A stretch of 20,929 nucleotides of DNA from IMG/VR virus record IMGVR_UViG_3300042924_003032, positions 1 through 20,929 of that record. One strand, 5' to 3'. The stretch is from a virus. The notes under the pieces are model-generated. The model saw nothing but the letters and a program-made list of their open reading frames with translations. It made no database searches and was not told the origin of the DNA. Positions 12,978 through 19,777 of the stretch are shown here, piece by piece. The position numbers were made by a program, and so were the translations under genes. The first letter of the stretch is position 1. The number at the start of each line of letters is the position of its first letter.

Positions 12978-13147
12978 TCTTGTGGTTTAAAGAGTAATTC
13001 TTTAACTGTAGAAAGAATCATATTATCTATACTATTATCAGTTGTATTTACATACTTTTCAAGAAGTTCAATCACAAGATTTTTAACTGCAGGATGTGTT
13101 GCAATTTTAAGGAGAAGTGGTTTTACCACTACTACAACTGCGTCCAT
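12974..13147 (-). CDS. 57-aa ORF with perfect ribosome binding site
   Basis: GGAGG stands 5 bases before the ATG at 13147, one of only two perfect Shine-Dalgarno sites seen here. The product starts MDAVVVVVKPLLLKIATHPA, a hydrophobic or amphipathic N-terminus that could lie along a membrane, then VKNLVIELLEKYVNTTDNSI and KELLFKPQE. It overlaps the membrane-protein ORF by 4 bp, so the two are almost certainly cotranslated. A CTAAATA box ends 30 bp upstream. The function is unknown. Confidence 0.68.
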   Translation of the reverse strand: MDAVVVVVKPLLLKIATHPAVKNLVIELLEKYVNTTDNSIDNMILSTVKELLFKPQE

Positions 13148-13177
13148 AATGTCCTCCGTGTGAAGAGTATCCTGTCC

Positions 13178-13184
13178 TATTTAG
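13178..13184 (-). promoter_or_regulatory. Late-type box CTAAATA for the 57/54-aa pair
   Basis: On the minus strand CTAAATA lies within the small palindrome TCCTAAATAGGA and ends 30 bp before the ATG at 13147. It fits the spacing of the TATAAATA boxes, though the first base differs. Confidence 0.4.
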
Positions 13185-13186
13185 GA

Positions 13187-14653
13187 TCAAGCAAGTCTAC
13201 GTCTTCTTTCTTCTTCTCTTTCTCCTCTTTCTCTCCTTGATAATTCTGCAGATCTTCTTTGTCTCTTTGTAGCAACTCTATCTGCTGTTGTTTCTTCTCT
13301 TTCTGAAGGACGATCTCTTTCAGGTACTCCTCTTTCTGCTTCATGCTTAGCACGAATTCTACCACCTTTAGTCATTAATCCCTTACCTTCTGGAGATTTT
13401 TTTATTGCTTCTATAGCAGGATTTCTTTTAGGTCTTGGCTTACCCGCATCTTCTCTTCTTCTTTCATCAAGAACCTCACCTTCTGGTTCATAAGACATCT
13501 TGAGACCCATCGCTCTCAATTTATTTTTAAAGTTAGAAACTTTAGTTGGCATTGATCTTGAATCATCCTCAGTTTTTTTATCAGTTCCACAAGACTCTTC
13601 TTTCATTGCCTGCTTACGAATAGTTGCAAAATATACATCTTCACCCTTTTCACCATATTGCTTCTTCATAGATGCTTTCATTCCAGATTTATCATACTTT
13701 TTTTTCAATTTTTTTTCTTTAGTAACCTCACTTTTAGTCATTTCTCTTTCATTTAATAAACCAAGAAATTTAGAATAAGAACTCTCATTTACACCATCAC
13801 TAGGAGAAATTACAACATTATTTTTACCTTTCATTACATCATAAACTTTTTTTTCGGAATTATTATTTTTTTTTACTTCCCCAAGAAATTCTTCTTTCAC
13901 ACTTGAAGTATCTTTACCATCGGGTACACCACCTTTTTTGCGCTGGATTGCATTGTGAACTGCACCACGATATTCTTTTGCAGGGCTTTCTTTTTTACCA
14001 TCGCCATCATAATCCTTACCTGCTGTTGCTGATGCAGTCATTTCACCTTTAGTTCTTTCACCTTCATAAGGTTGACCATATCCAGTCATTTCAACAGATT
14101 CAATATTTGGATTTGCCCTTAATGAATTAATCTTTTCACGAGTTGCAAATCTAACATAAGATGTTCCATTTTTATCAGTGACTCTCACTTTATACTTCTT
14201 ATCACCAGAATTATATTTGTTGCCCTGTGATGCTTCTTCTAATTCATCTTTAAGTTGATCATAATCAACAACATCATTTTTCTTCTCTACAAAAACATTA
14301 TATAATGCTTTTGCAACAGAAAAAGATGCTAAATCAGAAACTCCTTCCAAATATGATTCTTTTACAATTCCACCCTTTCCAAAAAGTTTCTCTCTTACCA
14401 TAGACTTTTCTTGCTCTGACATAGAGCTGTTCTGCATATATTGAGTGTATGCGGATCTTAAAGGAATATTTTCTCTTCTTGCACGGTACTTAATATCATA
14501 AACCGCTTGTCTAACTCTTTTTTCTGGAGTTTTAGATTCACCACCTTGTGAGTCTCTATCACCACCTTGGGAGTCTCTATCACCACCACCTTTTGATAAA
14601 GACGCCTGTGGGAATTTTCTTGCAGGTAAATCTTCAGCAATATGCTTTTTCAT
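13187..14653 (-). CDS. Highly charged modular virion-type protein (488 aa)
   Basis: The protein begins MKKHIAEDLPARKF, followed by GDRDSQGG twice (24-38) and a helical region around 45-140. A stretch with DYDGDGKKES (214-223, an EF-hand-like Asp-x-Asp-Gly-Asp pattern) precedes AKEYRGAVHNAIQRKKGG (225-242). MTKSEVTKEKKLKKKYDKSG (305-324) and YGEKGEDVYFATIRKQAMK follow. The Arg/Glu-rich C-terminus from about 393 (GEVLDERRREDAGKPRPKRN) ends in ERRRRLA. These blocks recur in other low-complexity proteins of T4-like cyanophages in my memory, and the C-terminal block is strongly typical. No enzyme motif is evident; a structural or DNA-associated role is plausible. A CATAAATA box lies 33 bp upstream. 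Confidence 0.74.
   Translation of the reverse strand: MKKHIAEDLPARKFPQASLSKGGGDRDSQGGDRDSQGGESKTPEKRVRQAVYDIKYRARRENIPLRSAYTQYMQNSSMSEQEKSMVREKLFGKGGIVKESYLEGVSDLASFSVAKALYNVFVEKKNDVVDYDQLKDELEEASQGNKYNSGDKKYKVRVTDKNGTSYVRFATREKINSLRANPNIESVEMTGYGQPYEGERTKGEMTASATAGKDYDGDGKKESPAKEYRGAVHNAIQRKKGGVPDGKDTSSVKEEFLGEVKKNNNSEKKVYDVMKGKNNVVISPSDGVNESSYSKFLGLLNEREMTKSEVTKEKKLKKKYDKSGMKASMKKQYGEKGEDVYFATIRKQAMKEESCGTDKKTEDDSRSMPTKVSNFKNKLRAMGLKMSYEPEGEVLDERRREDAGKPRPKRNPAIEAIKKSPEGKGLMTKGGRIRAKHEAERGVPERDRPSEREETTADRVATKRQRRSAELSRRERGEREEERRRRLA
14540..14581. repeat. 21-bp tandem duplication in the 488-aa gene
   Basis: Two adjacent 21-bp units (14540-14560 and 14561-14581) differ at one base and encode the repeated GDRDSQG residues near the N-terminus. 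Confidence 0.85.
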
Positions 14654-14669
14654 GAGAAAACTTTTTACT

Positions 14670-15965
14670 TTACTTTTTTCTATTTCTATTTATGAAATTC
14701 TTTATACTAGAAATTCCCATAACTTCCATTGCATTTTTTCTATATCCATCAGTTCCGATTAAAGTATTTCTTTTTCCAGGAACTCTCATTTTTCTGGACA
14801 TATGCTTTTCAGTATACGCTTCAGAAACATCTTTAATCCATGACTTAAACATCATACCATCTTCAGTAACACAAATTAAATAATTAGTTCCTCTACGAAT
14901 AATTCTTCCAGAAAGACCAGTATTTAAATTTTCAACTATAGTACCAACTTTAAAAATATTTCCAGAAACATAATTTTCTCTCAATGATTGTAAATCAAAC
15001 TTTGGTGCAATTTCCCATAAGTTATATCCTTCTTGCTGTATTTCTTCAATTCCCATACCTTGACGAACTAAGTCAAAAAGTTGAATAATTTCTTTTCTTG
15101 GTATTGATTGTGGTATTAAATTTCTAAAGGTAACCAGGTCACCTTCAGCAGCAGCAAGTCTTAGTCTGGATGAAGTTATTCCATCTACTTCCTTTCCATC
15201 AGCATCAATTTCACCAACAGGTAAAACCTCAATCATATCAAACAAATATAACTGTCCATTATAATTGTTTGCTAAATTCTCAAATTCTTTTACTCTTGTA
15301 GTTCCACATACAATTCTTACAGATGAATACCCATCATTATGCACTTTTTTGAGAGTATCAAAAATTGTAATTTGATTAGGATCATTTACTATTCTTTCCC
15401 CATGATCTGGAAATAATTTTCTCATAAAAAATATCTTTGTATCAGGATCTAATGGATTCTTTTTGGGATCAAAACTACGTGAAGGAACTATCACATATTC
15501 ACCACCTTCTTCTGCTGCAATTTGTGCTGCAGTATCCATCAATTCTTGATGTGCAACTGTAGGAGGATTAAATCTACCAAATACAATTGTTAATGTATCT
15601 TTTGTTTTTTCAACGGGAAGAAAACTTTGTGAAACTTGTTCTTGAGGAATTTCTTCCTGAGGTATTTGCTCTTGAGGAATCTGTTCTTGAGGTACTTGCT
15701 GGACCTGCTGAACTTGTTGAGTCATCGTAGGATCACTGTACCCAGGAGAAGCAATTTGTTTTTCTTTTGGTGTCTGTGCTGGATCTTTTCCAGGTACTCT
15801 TTGCCTCTTATTATAATACTGCAATCCACCACCAACTGTTTTAGCCTCAAATTCACCAGTTGCTCTATTATACCAACCACCATGACCATCTCCAACAAGA
15901 CCTAATCTTTTTGCTTGTTGAGAAGCTGCGGTTGCTTCTGTAATAAATTTTGAGAATAATTTCAT
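14670..15965 (-). CDS. Nucleotidyltransferase with T4 internal-protein-like capsid-targeting N-terminus (431 aa)
   Basis: I place the start at the ATG at 15965; the longer frame begins at an unlikely TTG. The N-terminus MKLFSKFITEATAAS resembles the T4 internal-protein targeting peptide, with ITE at 8-10 as a candidate gp21 protease site. Next come KRLGLVGDGHGGWYNRATGE (19-38), Gln/Pro repeats (83-113, QEQIP), then a cytidylyltransferase-like domain (about 124-300). That domain has FGRFNPPTVAHQELM, a (H/T)-x-x-H nucleotide site at 136-139, PSRSFDPKKNPLD, and ITSSRLRL (263-270), the ISSTxxR-type motif. The C-terminus carries GTIVENLNTGLSGRIIRRGT (341-360) and LICVTEDGMMFKSW. The substrate is unknown: NMN, nicotinate mononucleotide, phosphopantetheine and glycerol-phosphate enzymes share the fold. 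Packaging of the enzyme in the head is inferred from the N-terminus. Confidence 0.85.
   Translation of the reverse strand: MKLFSKFITEATAASQQAKRLGLVGDGHGGWYNRATGEFEAKTVGGGLQYYNKRQRVPGKDPAQTPKEKQIASPGYSDPTMTQQVQQVQQVPQEQIPQEQIPQEEIPQEQVSQSFLPVEKTKDTLTIVFGRFNPPTVAHQELMDTAAQIAAEEGGEYVIVPSRSFDPKKNPLDPDTKIFFMRKLFPDHGERIVNDPNQITIFDTLKKVHNDGYSSVRIVCGTTRVKEFENLANNYNGQLYLFDMIEVLPVGEIDADGKEVDGITSSRLRLAAAEGDLVTFRNLIPQSIPRKEIIQLFDLVRQGMGIEEIQQEGYNLWEIAPKFDLQSLRENYVSGNIFKVGTIVENLNTGLSGRIIRRGTNYLICVTEDGMMFKSWIKDVSEAYTEKHMSRKMRVPGKRNTLIGTDGYRKNAMEVMGISSIKNFINRNRKK
14687..14694 (-). promoter_or_regulatory. Late-type box CATAAATA for the 488-aa gene
   Basis: CATAAATA on the minus strand fits NATAAATA and ends 33 bp before the ATG at 14653. 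It lies inside the end of the nucleotidyltransferase gene. Confidence 0.5.
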
Positions 15966-16002
15966 TACTTTATATAAGTATACTTCTACACACAATATAA
16001 AG

Positions 16003-16009
16003 TATTTAG
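16003..16009 (-). promoter_or_regulatory. Late-type box CTAAATA for the nucleotidyltransferase gene
   Basis: CTAAATACTT on the minus strand ends 37 bp before the ATG at 15965 and lies 6 bp beyond the 3' end of tRNA-Ala. This supports the shorter start, since the TTG at 15995 would lie within the first bases of the transcript. Confidence 0.45.
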
Positions 16010-16014
16010 TAATA

Positions 16015-16087
16015 TGGAGATAAGGAGACTCGAACTCCTGACATCAGCCTTGCAAAGACCGCGCTCTACCAACTGAGCTATATCCCC
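16015..16087 (-). tRNA. tRNA-Ala (anticodon UGC)
   Basis: A 73-nt cloverleaf on the minus strand: acceptor GGGGATA/TATCTCC including the G3-U70 pair that marks alanine tRNAs, D arm GCTC/GAGC with AGTTGGTA loop, anticodon stem CGGTC/GGCTG with loop TTTGCAA, T arm AGGAG-TTCGAGT-CTCCT, discriminator A. The anticodon TGC reads GCA and GCG. CCA is not encoded. It lies alone between two protein genes on the same strand, so it must be cut from a longer transcript. Confidence 0.96.
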
Positions 16088-16102
16088 AATAAAAGAATTA
16101 TA

Positions 16103-16501
16103 CTATCTAATTGACATTAGATCAAATAATTCTGGATGAAGTTTACCATATTTTCTTATGATTTCTCCTGCTTTTGCATTTGCTTCGTTTTCAGCAGGAC
16201 TTCCAGGATTTGATGAGATTTTTTTGCCTTCTACAACTTGTTTATAATGTACAAATTCATGGGATACTGTTCTCAATATATCTATAGGATGACGGTTAAT
16301 AATACTAATATAAAGTATTTCCCCATTCATCATGCCAAAAGTCATATTCTTTTTGGCAAAATCAGAGTCGTCTATGAGTACATATGGAATATCATATGTT
16401 AAACGAAGTTCTCTTTTAAGGAAGACAATAAATTTTTTAAGAATAACATCAAACTGCATTCTTGTGGTTGGTCTTCCTTTTCTTTTGCCAATTAGAGACA
16501 T
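16103..16501 (-). CDS. Small HExxH zinc metallopeptidase-like protein (132 aa)
   Basis: Residues 78-87 read TVSHEFVHYK, a consensus HExxH site (His81, Glu82, His85). The downstream PAENEANAKAGEII supplies a third ligand candidate, Glu104 or Glu106. The N-terminus is basic (MSLIGKRKGRPTTRM) and helical. The size is that of a minimal metallopeptidase domain, with no signal peptide. In a T4-like phage it could process a virion or host protein, but the substrate is unknown. It follows the 61-aa gene by 16 bp and precedes tRNA-Ala. No ribosome binding site is visible before the ATG at 16501. Confidence 0.78.
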   Translation of the reverse strand: MSLIGKRKGRPTTRMQFDVILKKFIVFLKRELRLTYDIPYVLIDDSDFAKKNMTFGMMNGEILYISIINRHPIDILRTVSHEFVHYKQVVEGKKISSNPGSPAENEANAKAGEIIRKYGKLHPELFDLMSIR

Positions 16502-16517
16502 TTTTTTAAATTATTTA

Positions 16518-16703
16518 TTAAACACCAAGAAAAGCACCAATACTATCATCAAGATTTTGAATTACTGCACGAATATCAGAAATACGTGGAGGAACACTTT
16601 CTGTATTATAAGTATATCCCTTTTGAGATTCAAAAAGTATTTGTCGAACTGCAGCAGCAGAACGAACATCCATTTTAATTGTTACTTGTTTTTCTTTAGT
16701 CAT
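16518..16703 (-). CDS. Hypothetical protein (61 aa) downstream of mazG
   Basis: The protein begins MTKEKQVTIKMDVRSAAAVR and ends IRAVIQNLDDSIGAFLGV; the middle has KGYTYNTESVPPRISDI. It is probably a small alpha/beta protein. I recall similar V-R-SAAAVR...KGYTY...VP-RI--IR--I-NLD proteins in T4-like cyanophages, of unknown function. The ATG overlaps the mazG stop (ATGA), so it is cotranslated with the pyrophosphohydrolase. Confidence 0.75.
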   Translation of the reverse strand: MTKEKQVTIKMDVRSAAAVRQILFESQKGYTYNTESVPPRISDIRAVIQNLDDSIGAFLGV

Positions 16704-17116
16704 CGGTCGTCAGCAGAACGGTTTTCGGAGAAATAAGCGTCAAAAGCGCCTTCAGGATAACGCTTGAGAAGTTTTTGAACATTTTTAGCAACTACATCAT
16801 CAAGGGACACTCCAAGTGCCATACATGCCTGAGCAACATACCATATAATATCACCTAATTCAATGATCAGATGATCACGGTTGTCTTCATTATAAGGTTT
16901 ACCTTGAAAGACCATCTTCTTAACGATTTCCATAAACTCACCACCTTCAGCATTAATACCAACTGCAGCAGTCAGAAGTCGTTCAATATTAGCACCCTTC
17001 TCATCAAGTTCAACCAAACGATCAGAAAGGGAAACAAAATCCTTAGATGCATCAGAAGTTACAGCATCTACAAACTCAACATACTTATCAAAATTAACGT
17101 GTTTAGCAGTTTCCAT
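16700..17116 (-). CDS. mazG: MazG-like nucleotide pyrophosphohydrolase
   Basis: Residues 52-90 hold the MazG metal-binding pattern: AVGINAEGGEFMEIVKK gives Glu57, Glu60 and Glu63 (ExxE), and IIELGDIIWY gives Glu86 and Asp89 (ExxD). The C-terminal KLLKRYPEGAFDAYFSENR is typical of phage MazG proteins. These all-alpha enzymes cleave (d)NTPs to NMPs and PPi, and phage versions have been proposed to alter nucleotide pools or ppGpp. The length of 138 residues is that of a single-domain MazG. Its ATG overlaps the gp41 stop by one base (TAATG), so it is translated with the replication genes. Confidence 0.9.
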   Translation of the reverse strand: METAKHVNFDKYVEFVDAVTSDASKDFVSLSDRLVELDEKGANIERLLTAAVGINAEGGEFMEIVKKMVFQGKPYNEDNRDHLIIELGDIIWYVAQACMALGVSLDDVVAKNVQKLLKRYPEGAFDAYFSENRSADDR

Positions 17117-18495
17117 TAAAATTTAAATCCTTCAAACGTTTTTTTAGGTTTTTTGTCTTCGTAATCATTATACTCATTATCCCCCCCACTGTCAAGTATG
17201 TCTTTCTGGGCAGTTTGTTCACAATCATAAAGTCTCATTTTTGCCCTATCAATACCAACAATAAAACGCTTGTAGATAGTAGGGTCATTGTATCGGTTCT
17301 TCAGTTGCTTTACCATAATCTGTCCCAACTGCTCAAGTTCTTCAGTACTAATAAGAGCAAACATAAGATCGGCAGTAGCAGGAAGACCAAAGGATTCTGA
17401 AGTATCAGTCAGTTCCACATCAGAATTTCCATAACCACTGCGAGTAGTCTGGGTGGCAGATACAATAGGAACATTAAATTCTACTGCTAAACCGCGAAGT
17501 TCTTCTGCAATTGACTTAATATACGAATAAGAATTGATAGAACTGTTTGCCTTATGCCTACTAGAAGCACAAATATTGAGATAATCAATGAAAATAATAT
17601 CAGGTCGAAATGACTTCTTAAGAGCAAGTTCATTGAGAAGTGCCTTAAAGTGACCAGAATGTGCAGAAGCGGTTGGATATTCCTTAATAATTAAAGATCC
17701 CTGTGTCTTTTTTACAATACCAGTTACTTTATTTTCAAATGTTGAACGTGGAAGATCAATTAATTGTTGAATTGGCACATTTAAAAGGTTTGCATCAATT
17801 CTTTCAGCAATGCGTTCTTCTGCCATTTCCAACGTAATGTACAGAACGTTCCGTCCTTGGAGCAAGACGGAGCTAGCCACATGGCACATGAATAGAGATT
17901 TTCCGACACCCGTACCAGCAAGAGCGATGTTAAGAGTTTTGTTAGGGAGACCACCTTTCGTGATTTTATTGAAGTATTCAAGATCAAATTCAATTTTGTC
18001 TTCTTTTCTGTGGTAAAACTCATATCTTTCTTCATAGTTTTGTAAATAGTCATGTCCAATATTATTATCAAAAGATACGGCGAGAGCATCTGAAAGAATA
18101 TTGGGAATTGCATCCCGATTCTTTTTGTCATTATTTCCATCGGCAATATGGATAGATTCCATAAGTGCTAAGTAAATAGCACGATCACGACACCATCTTT
18201 CAGTAGTATCAAGTAACCACTGCTTATCTGCAGGGAAATCATTCAAATTTTTATTAATTTCTCTGATTTCTTTAATTTGTTCTTCAGTCAAATCTGTGCG
18301 ATTTTCTACCTCAATGTTGAGTGCTTCAATTGTGATCGCTGAACCATACTTAACAATGAATTGAACAATCTCCTCAAAAATAACCTTTTCGACCTTTTGC
18401 TCAAAATAATCTGGTTGAATGAAAGGTATGACCTTGCGTGAGTAGTCTTCATTAAATACTAAATTTCTGAGAATGGTTGTCTCAATTCGTTCCAT
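17116..18495 (-). CDS. 41: Replicative DNA helicase gp41 (T4 gene 41 homologue, DnaB type)
   Basis: The hexameric helicase unwinds DNA at the fork and acts with gp61. With the start at the ATG at 18495 (MERIETTILRNLVFNEDY) it is 459 residues. It has the N-terminal DnaB-like helical domain, Walker A ALAGTGVGKSLF (191-202), TLEMAEERIAERI, Walker B DIIFIDYLNICASS (Asp304), and a RecA-like core ending VSATQTTRSGYGNSDVE. The longer frame starts with TTG-ATG at 18525/18522, deeper inside uvsX; I prefer 18495, which overlaps uvsX by 14 bp. No ribosome binding site is seen, so coupling to uvsX is likely. Confidence 0.93.
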   Translation of the reverse strand: MERIETTILRNLVFNEDYSRKVIPFIQPDYFEQKVEKVIFEEIVQFIVKYGSAITIEALNIEVENRTDLTEEQIKEIREINKNLNDFPADKQWLLDTTERWCRDRAIYLALMESIHIADGNNDKKNRDAIPNILSDALAVSFDNNIGHDYLQNYEERYEFYHRKEDKIEFDLEYFNKITKGGLPNKTLNIALAGTGVGKSLFMCHVASSVLLQGRNVLYITLEMAEERIAERIDANLLNVPIQQLIDLPRSTFENKVTGIVKKTQGSLIIKEYPTASAHSGHFKALLNELALKKSFRPDIIFIDYLNICASSRHKANSSINSYSYIKSIAEELRGLAVEFNVPIVSATQTTRSGYGNSDVELTDTSESFGLPATADLMFALISTEELEQLGQIMVKQLKNRYNDPTIYKRFIVGIDRAKMRLYDCEQTAQKDILDSGGDNEYNDYEDKKPKKTFEGFKF

Positions 18496-19489
18496 AAGAG
18501 AATTGTTGTTTCGCGGCAGCATCAAGTTGCTGCATTACTTCTTCGGTAAAATATTGGTCAGGATTTTTGAGAATCTCCTTACCGTAGATCTTTTTGCCAT
18601 TGATCTCATAACGTCCAGCAACGTTCTTCCACATACCTACAGATTCACCAAGTTCTAGAAGACCGTAATAACGATCTAGTCCACGTTCATCATAATACAA
18701 ACGTACTTCAACATCTTGATTTTCTTTACTTAAACGTGACTTAGCAGTCTTACATTTAATGATATTTCCAATAATTTCTGTTCCATCTTTCTCCTTTTTC
18801 TTTGAGAGATAAATGATAGTAGAAGCAGCGTATTTAAGACCACTACCACCACCCATTTCCTTAGTAGGAACATAAGCGCCAATCACATCATAAGTATGAT
18901 TAGTCACAATCATTGGAATTTTTGCCTGCCCTAACTTAAGAGTAAGCATACGGAATGCACCTTTAATGAGTTGGGATTTGGTCATGTCCCGAACTTCTTT
19001 GTCATTCAGAGCATCATTAATCTCTTTACTGGTTGAAAGCATACCCAAAGAGTCTAGTACAAAAATACAAGGTTTGCGTTCTGCTTCTGGTTTTTTCATA
19101 TACATATCTACTGCCTTAAGCGCCGTTCCGCGAAACTCTTCAACAGTAACAACATTGACAACCACAAGACGAGAAGTATCAATTCCACGAGATTCTAGTA
19201 AAGATTTAGTAATAGCAGCTTCAGTATCAAAGTAGAGACAATAACCATCGGGATTGGTATCAAGAAAATTCTTAACAACGGCGAGGCTGAAGAAAGTTTT
19301 TCCAGTAGAAGACTCTCCAGCAATAGCAGTAATCTTATTCCCAGATACACCACCAAATATGCTACCTGAAACCAGTGCATTAAAAATGTATGAACCCGTA
19401 TCAACATAAGTTTCAGTCTCATCAATGTCGGAAGCAAGTTGTGTATACTCACCACCAATTTCTTTTACGATATCTTTAAGAAAATCCAT
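18482..19489 (-). CDS. uvsX: UvsX recombinase (T4 RecA-type)
   Basis: UvsX forms filaments on single-stranded DNA and drives strand exchange for repair and recombination-dependent replication. The protein is 335 residues. Walker A is GESSTGKTFFSLAV (58-71), CLYFDTEAAI follows, Walker B is KPCIFVLDSLGML, and the MIVTNHTYDVIGAY and MGGGSGLKYAASTIIYLS blocks correspond to the DNA-binding loop region of UvsX. The N-terminus MDFLKDIVKEIGGEYTQLAS is typical. The 46-aa ORF overlaps its start by 14 bp and it overlaps gp41. Confidence 0.95.
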   Translation of the reverse strand: MDFLKDIVKEIGGEYTQLASDIDETETYVDTGSYIFNALVSGSIFGGVSGNKITAIAGESSTGKTFFSLAVVKNFLDTNPDGYCLYFDTEAAITKSLLESRGIDTSRLVVVNVVTVEEFRGTALKAVDMYMKKPEAERKPCIFVLDSLGMLSTSKEINDALNDKEVRDMTKSQLIKGAFRMLTLKLGQAKIPMIVTNHTYDVIGAYVPTKEMGGGSGLKYAASTIIYLSKKKEKDGTEIIGNIIKCKTAKSRLSKENQDVEVRLYYDERGLDRYYGLLELGESVGMWKNVAGRYEINGKKIYGKEILKNPDQYFTEEVMQQLDAAAKQQFSYGTN

Positions 19490-19616
19490 TTTTAGTATTC
19501 CTTTGAAATTTAAACGACCATAGTTTTGCGTACAAGTCTTTATGCTTGTCTTTGTTCCTTTCCAACAATTCCATAATAATAATTAGATCTTTATCTGTTA
19601 TTGGTAATGTTATCAT
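19476..19616 (-). CDS. 46-aa ORF between the 54-aa ORF and uvsX
   Basis: The ATG at 19616 overlaps the TGA of the 54-aa ORF (ATGA). The product begins MITLPITDKDLIIIMELLER and continues NKDKHKDLYAKLWSFKFQRN, ending 14 bp inside uvsX in another frame. The start LPI-x-D-x-[DE]-L resembles the 54-aa ORF, suggesting related small proteins. The clean overlaps on both sides support translation. The function is unknown. Confidence 0.68.
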   Translation of the reverse strand: MITLPITDKDLIIIMELLERNKDKHKDLYAKLWSFKFQRNTKNGFS

Positions 19617-19777
19617 GCTACCATACCATACTCTTCACGAAGTATTTTTTTGTAAGGCAAACCTTGTTCTTTAAGTTCCTTTACCAATTTTAATTTTTGA
19701 TAAAGTGCAGTGTTTCCACCCAGAGTTAAAGCACTCACGATTGTATTTAATTCTTCGTCATTAATAGGCAAATCCAT
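19613..19777 (-). CDS. 54-aa ORF between gp43 and uvsX
   Basis: The ATG at 19777 overlaps the gp43 stop (TGATG). The product begins MDLPINDEELNTIVSALTLG and contains LYQKLKLVKELKEQGLPYKK near the middle, a short helical protein with a basic second half. The LPINDEEL start is similar to LPITDKDL of the next ORF. The function is unknown, but its place in the tightly coupled replication cluster suggests a small replication or recombination accessory factor. Confidence 0.7.
   Translation of the reverse strand: MDLPINDEELNTIVSALTLGGNTALYQKLKLVKELKEQGLPYKKILREEYGMVA

Noticed and set aside
16512-16519. AATAAATA late-type box before the metallopeptidase gene.
   Set aside because: It ends only 10 bases before the ATG, which would leave almost no leader, and it overlaps the stop of the 61-aa gene.
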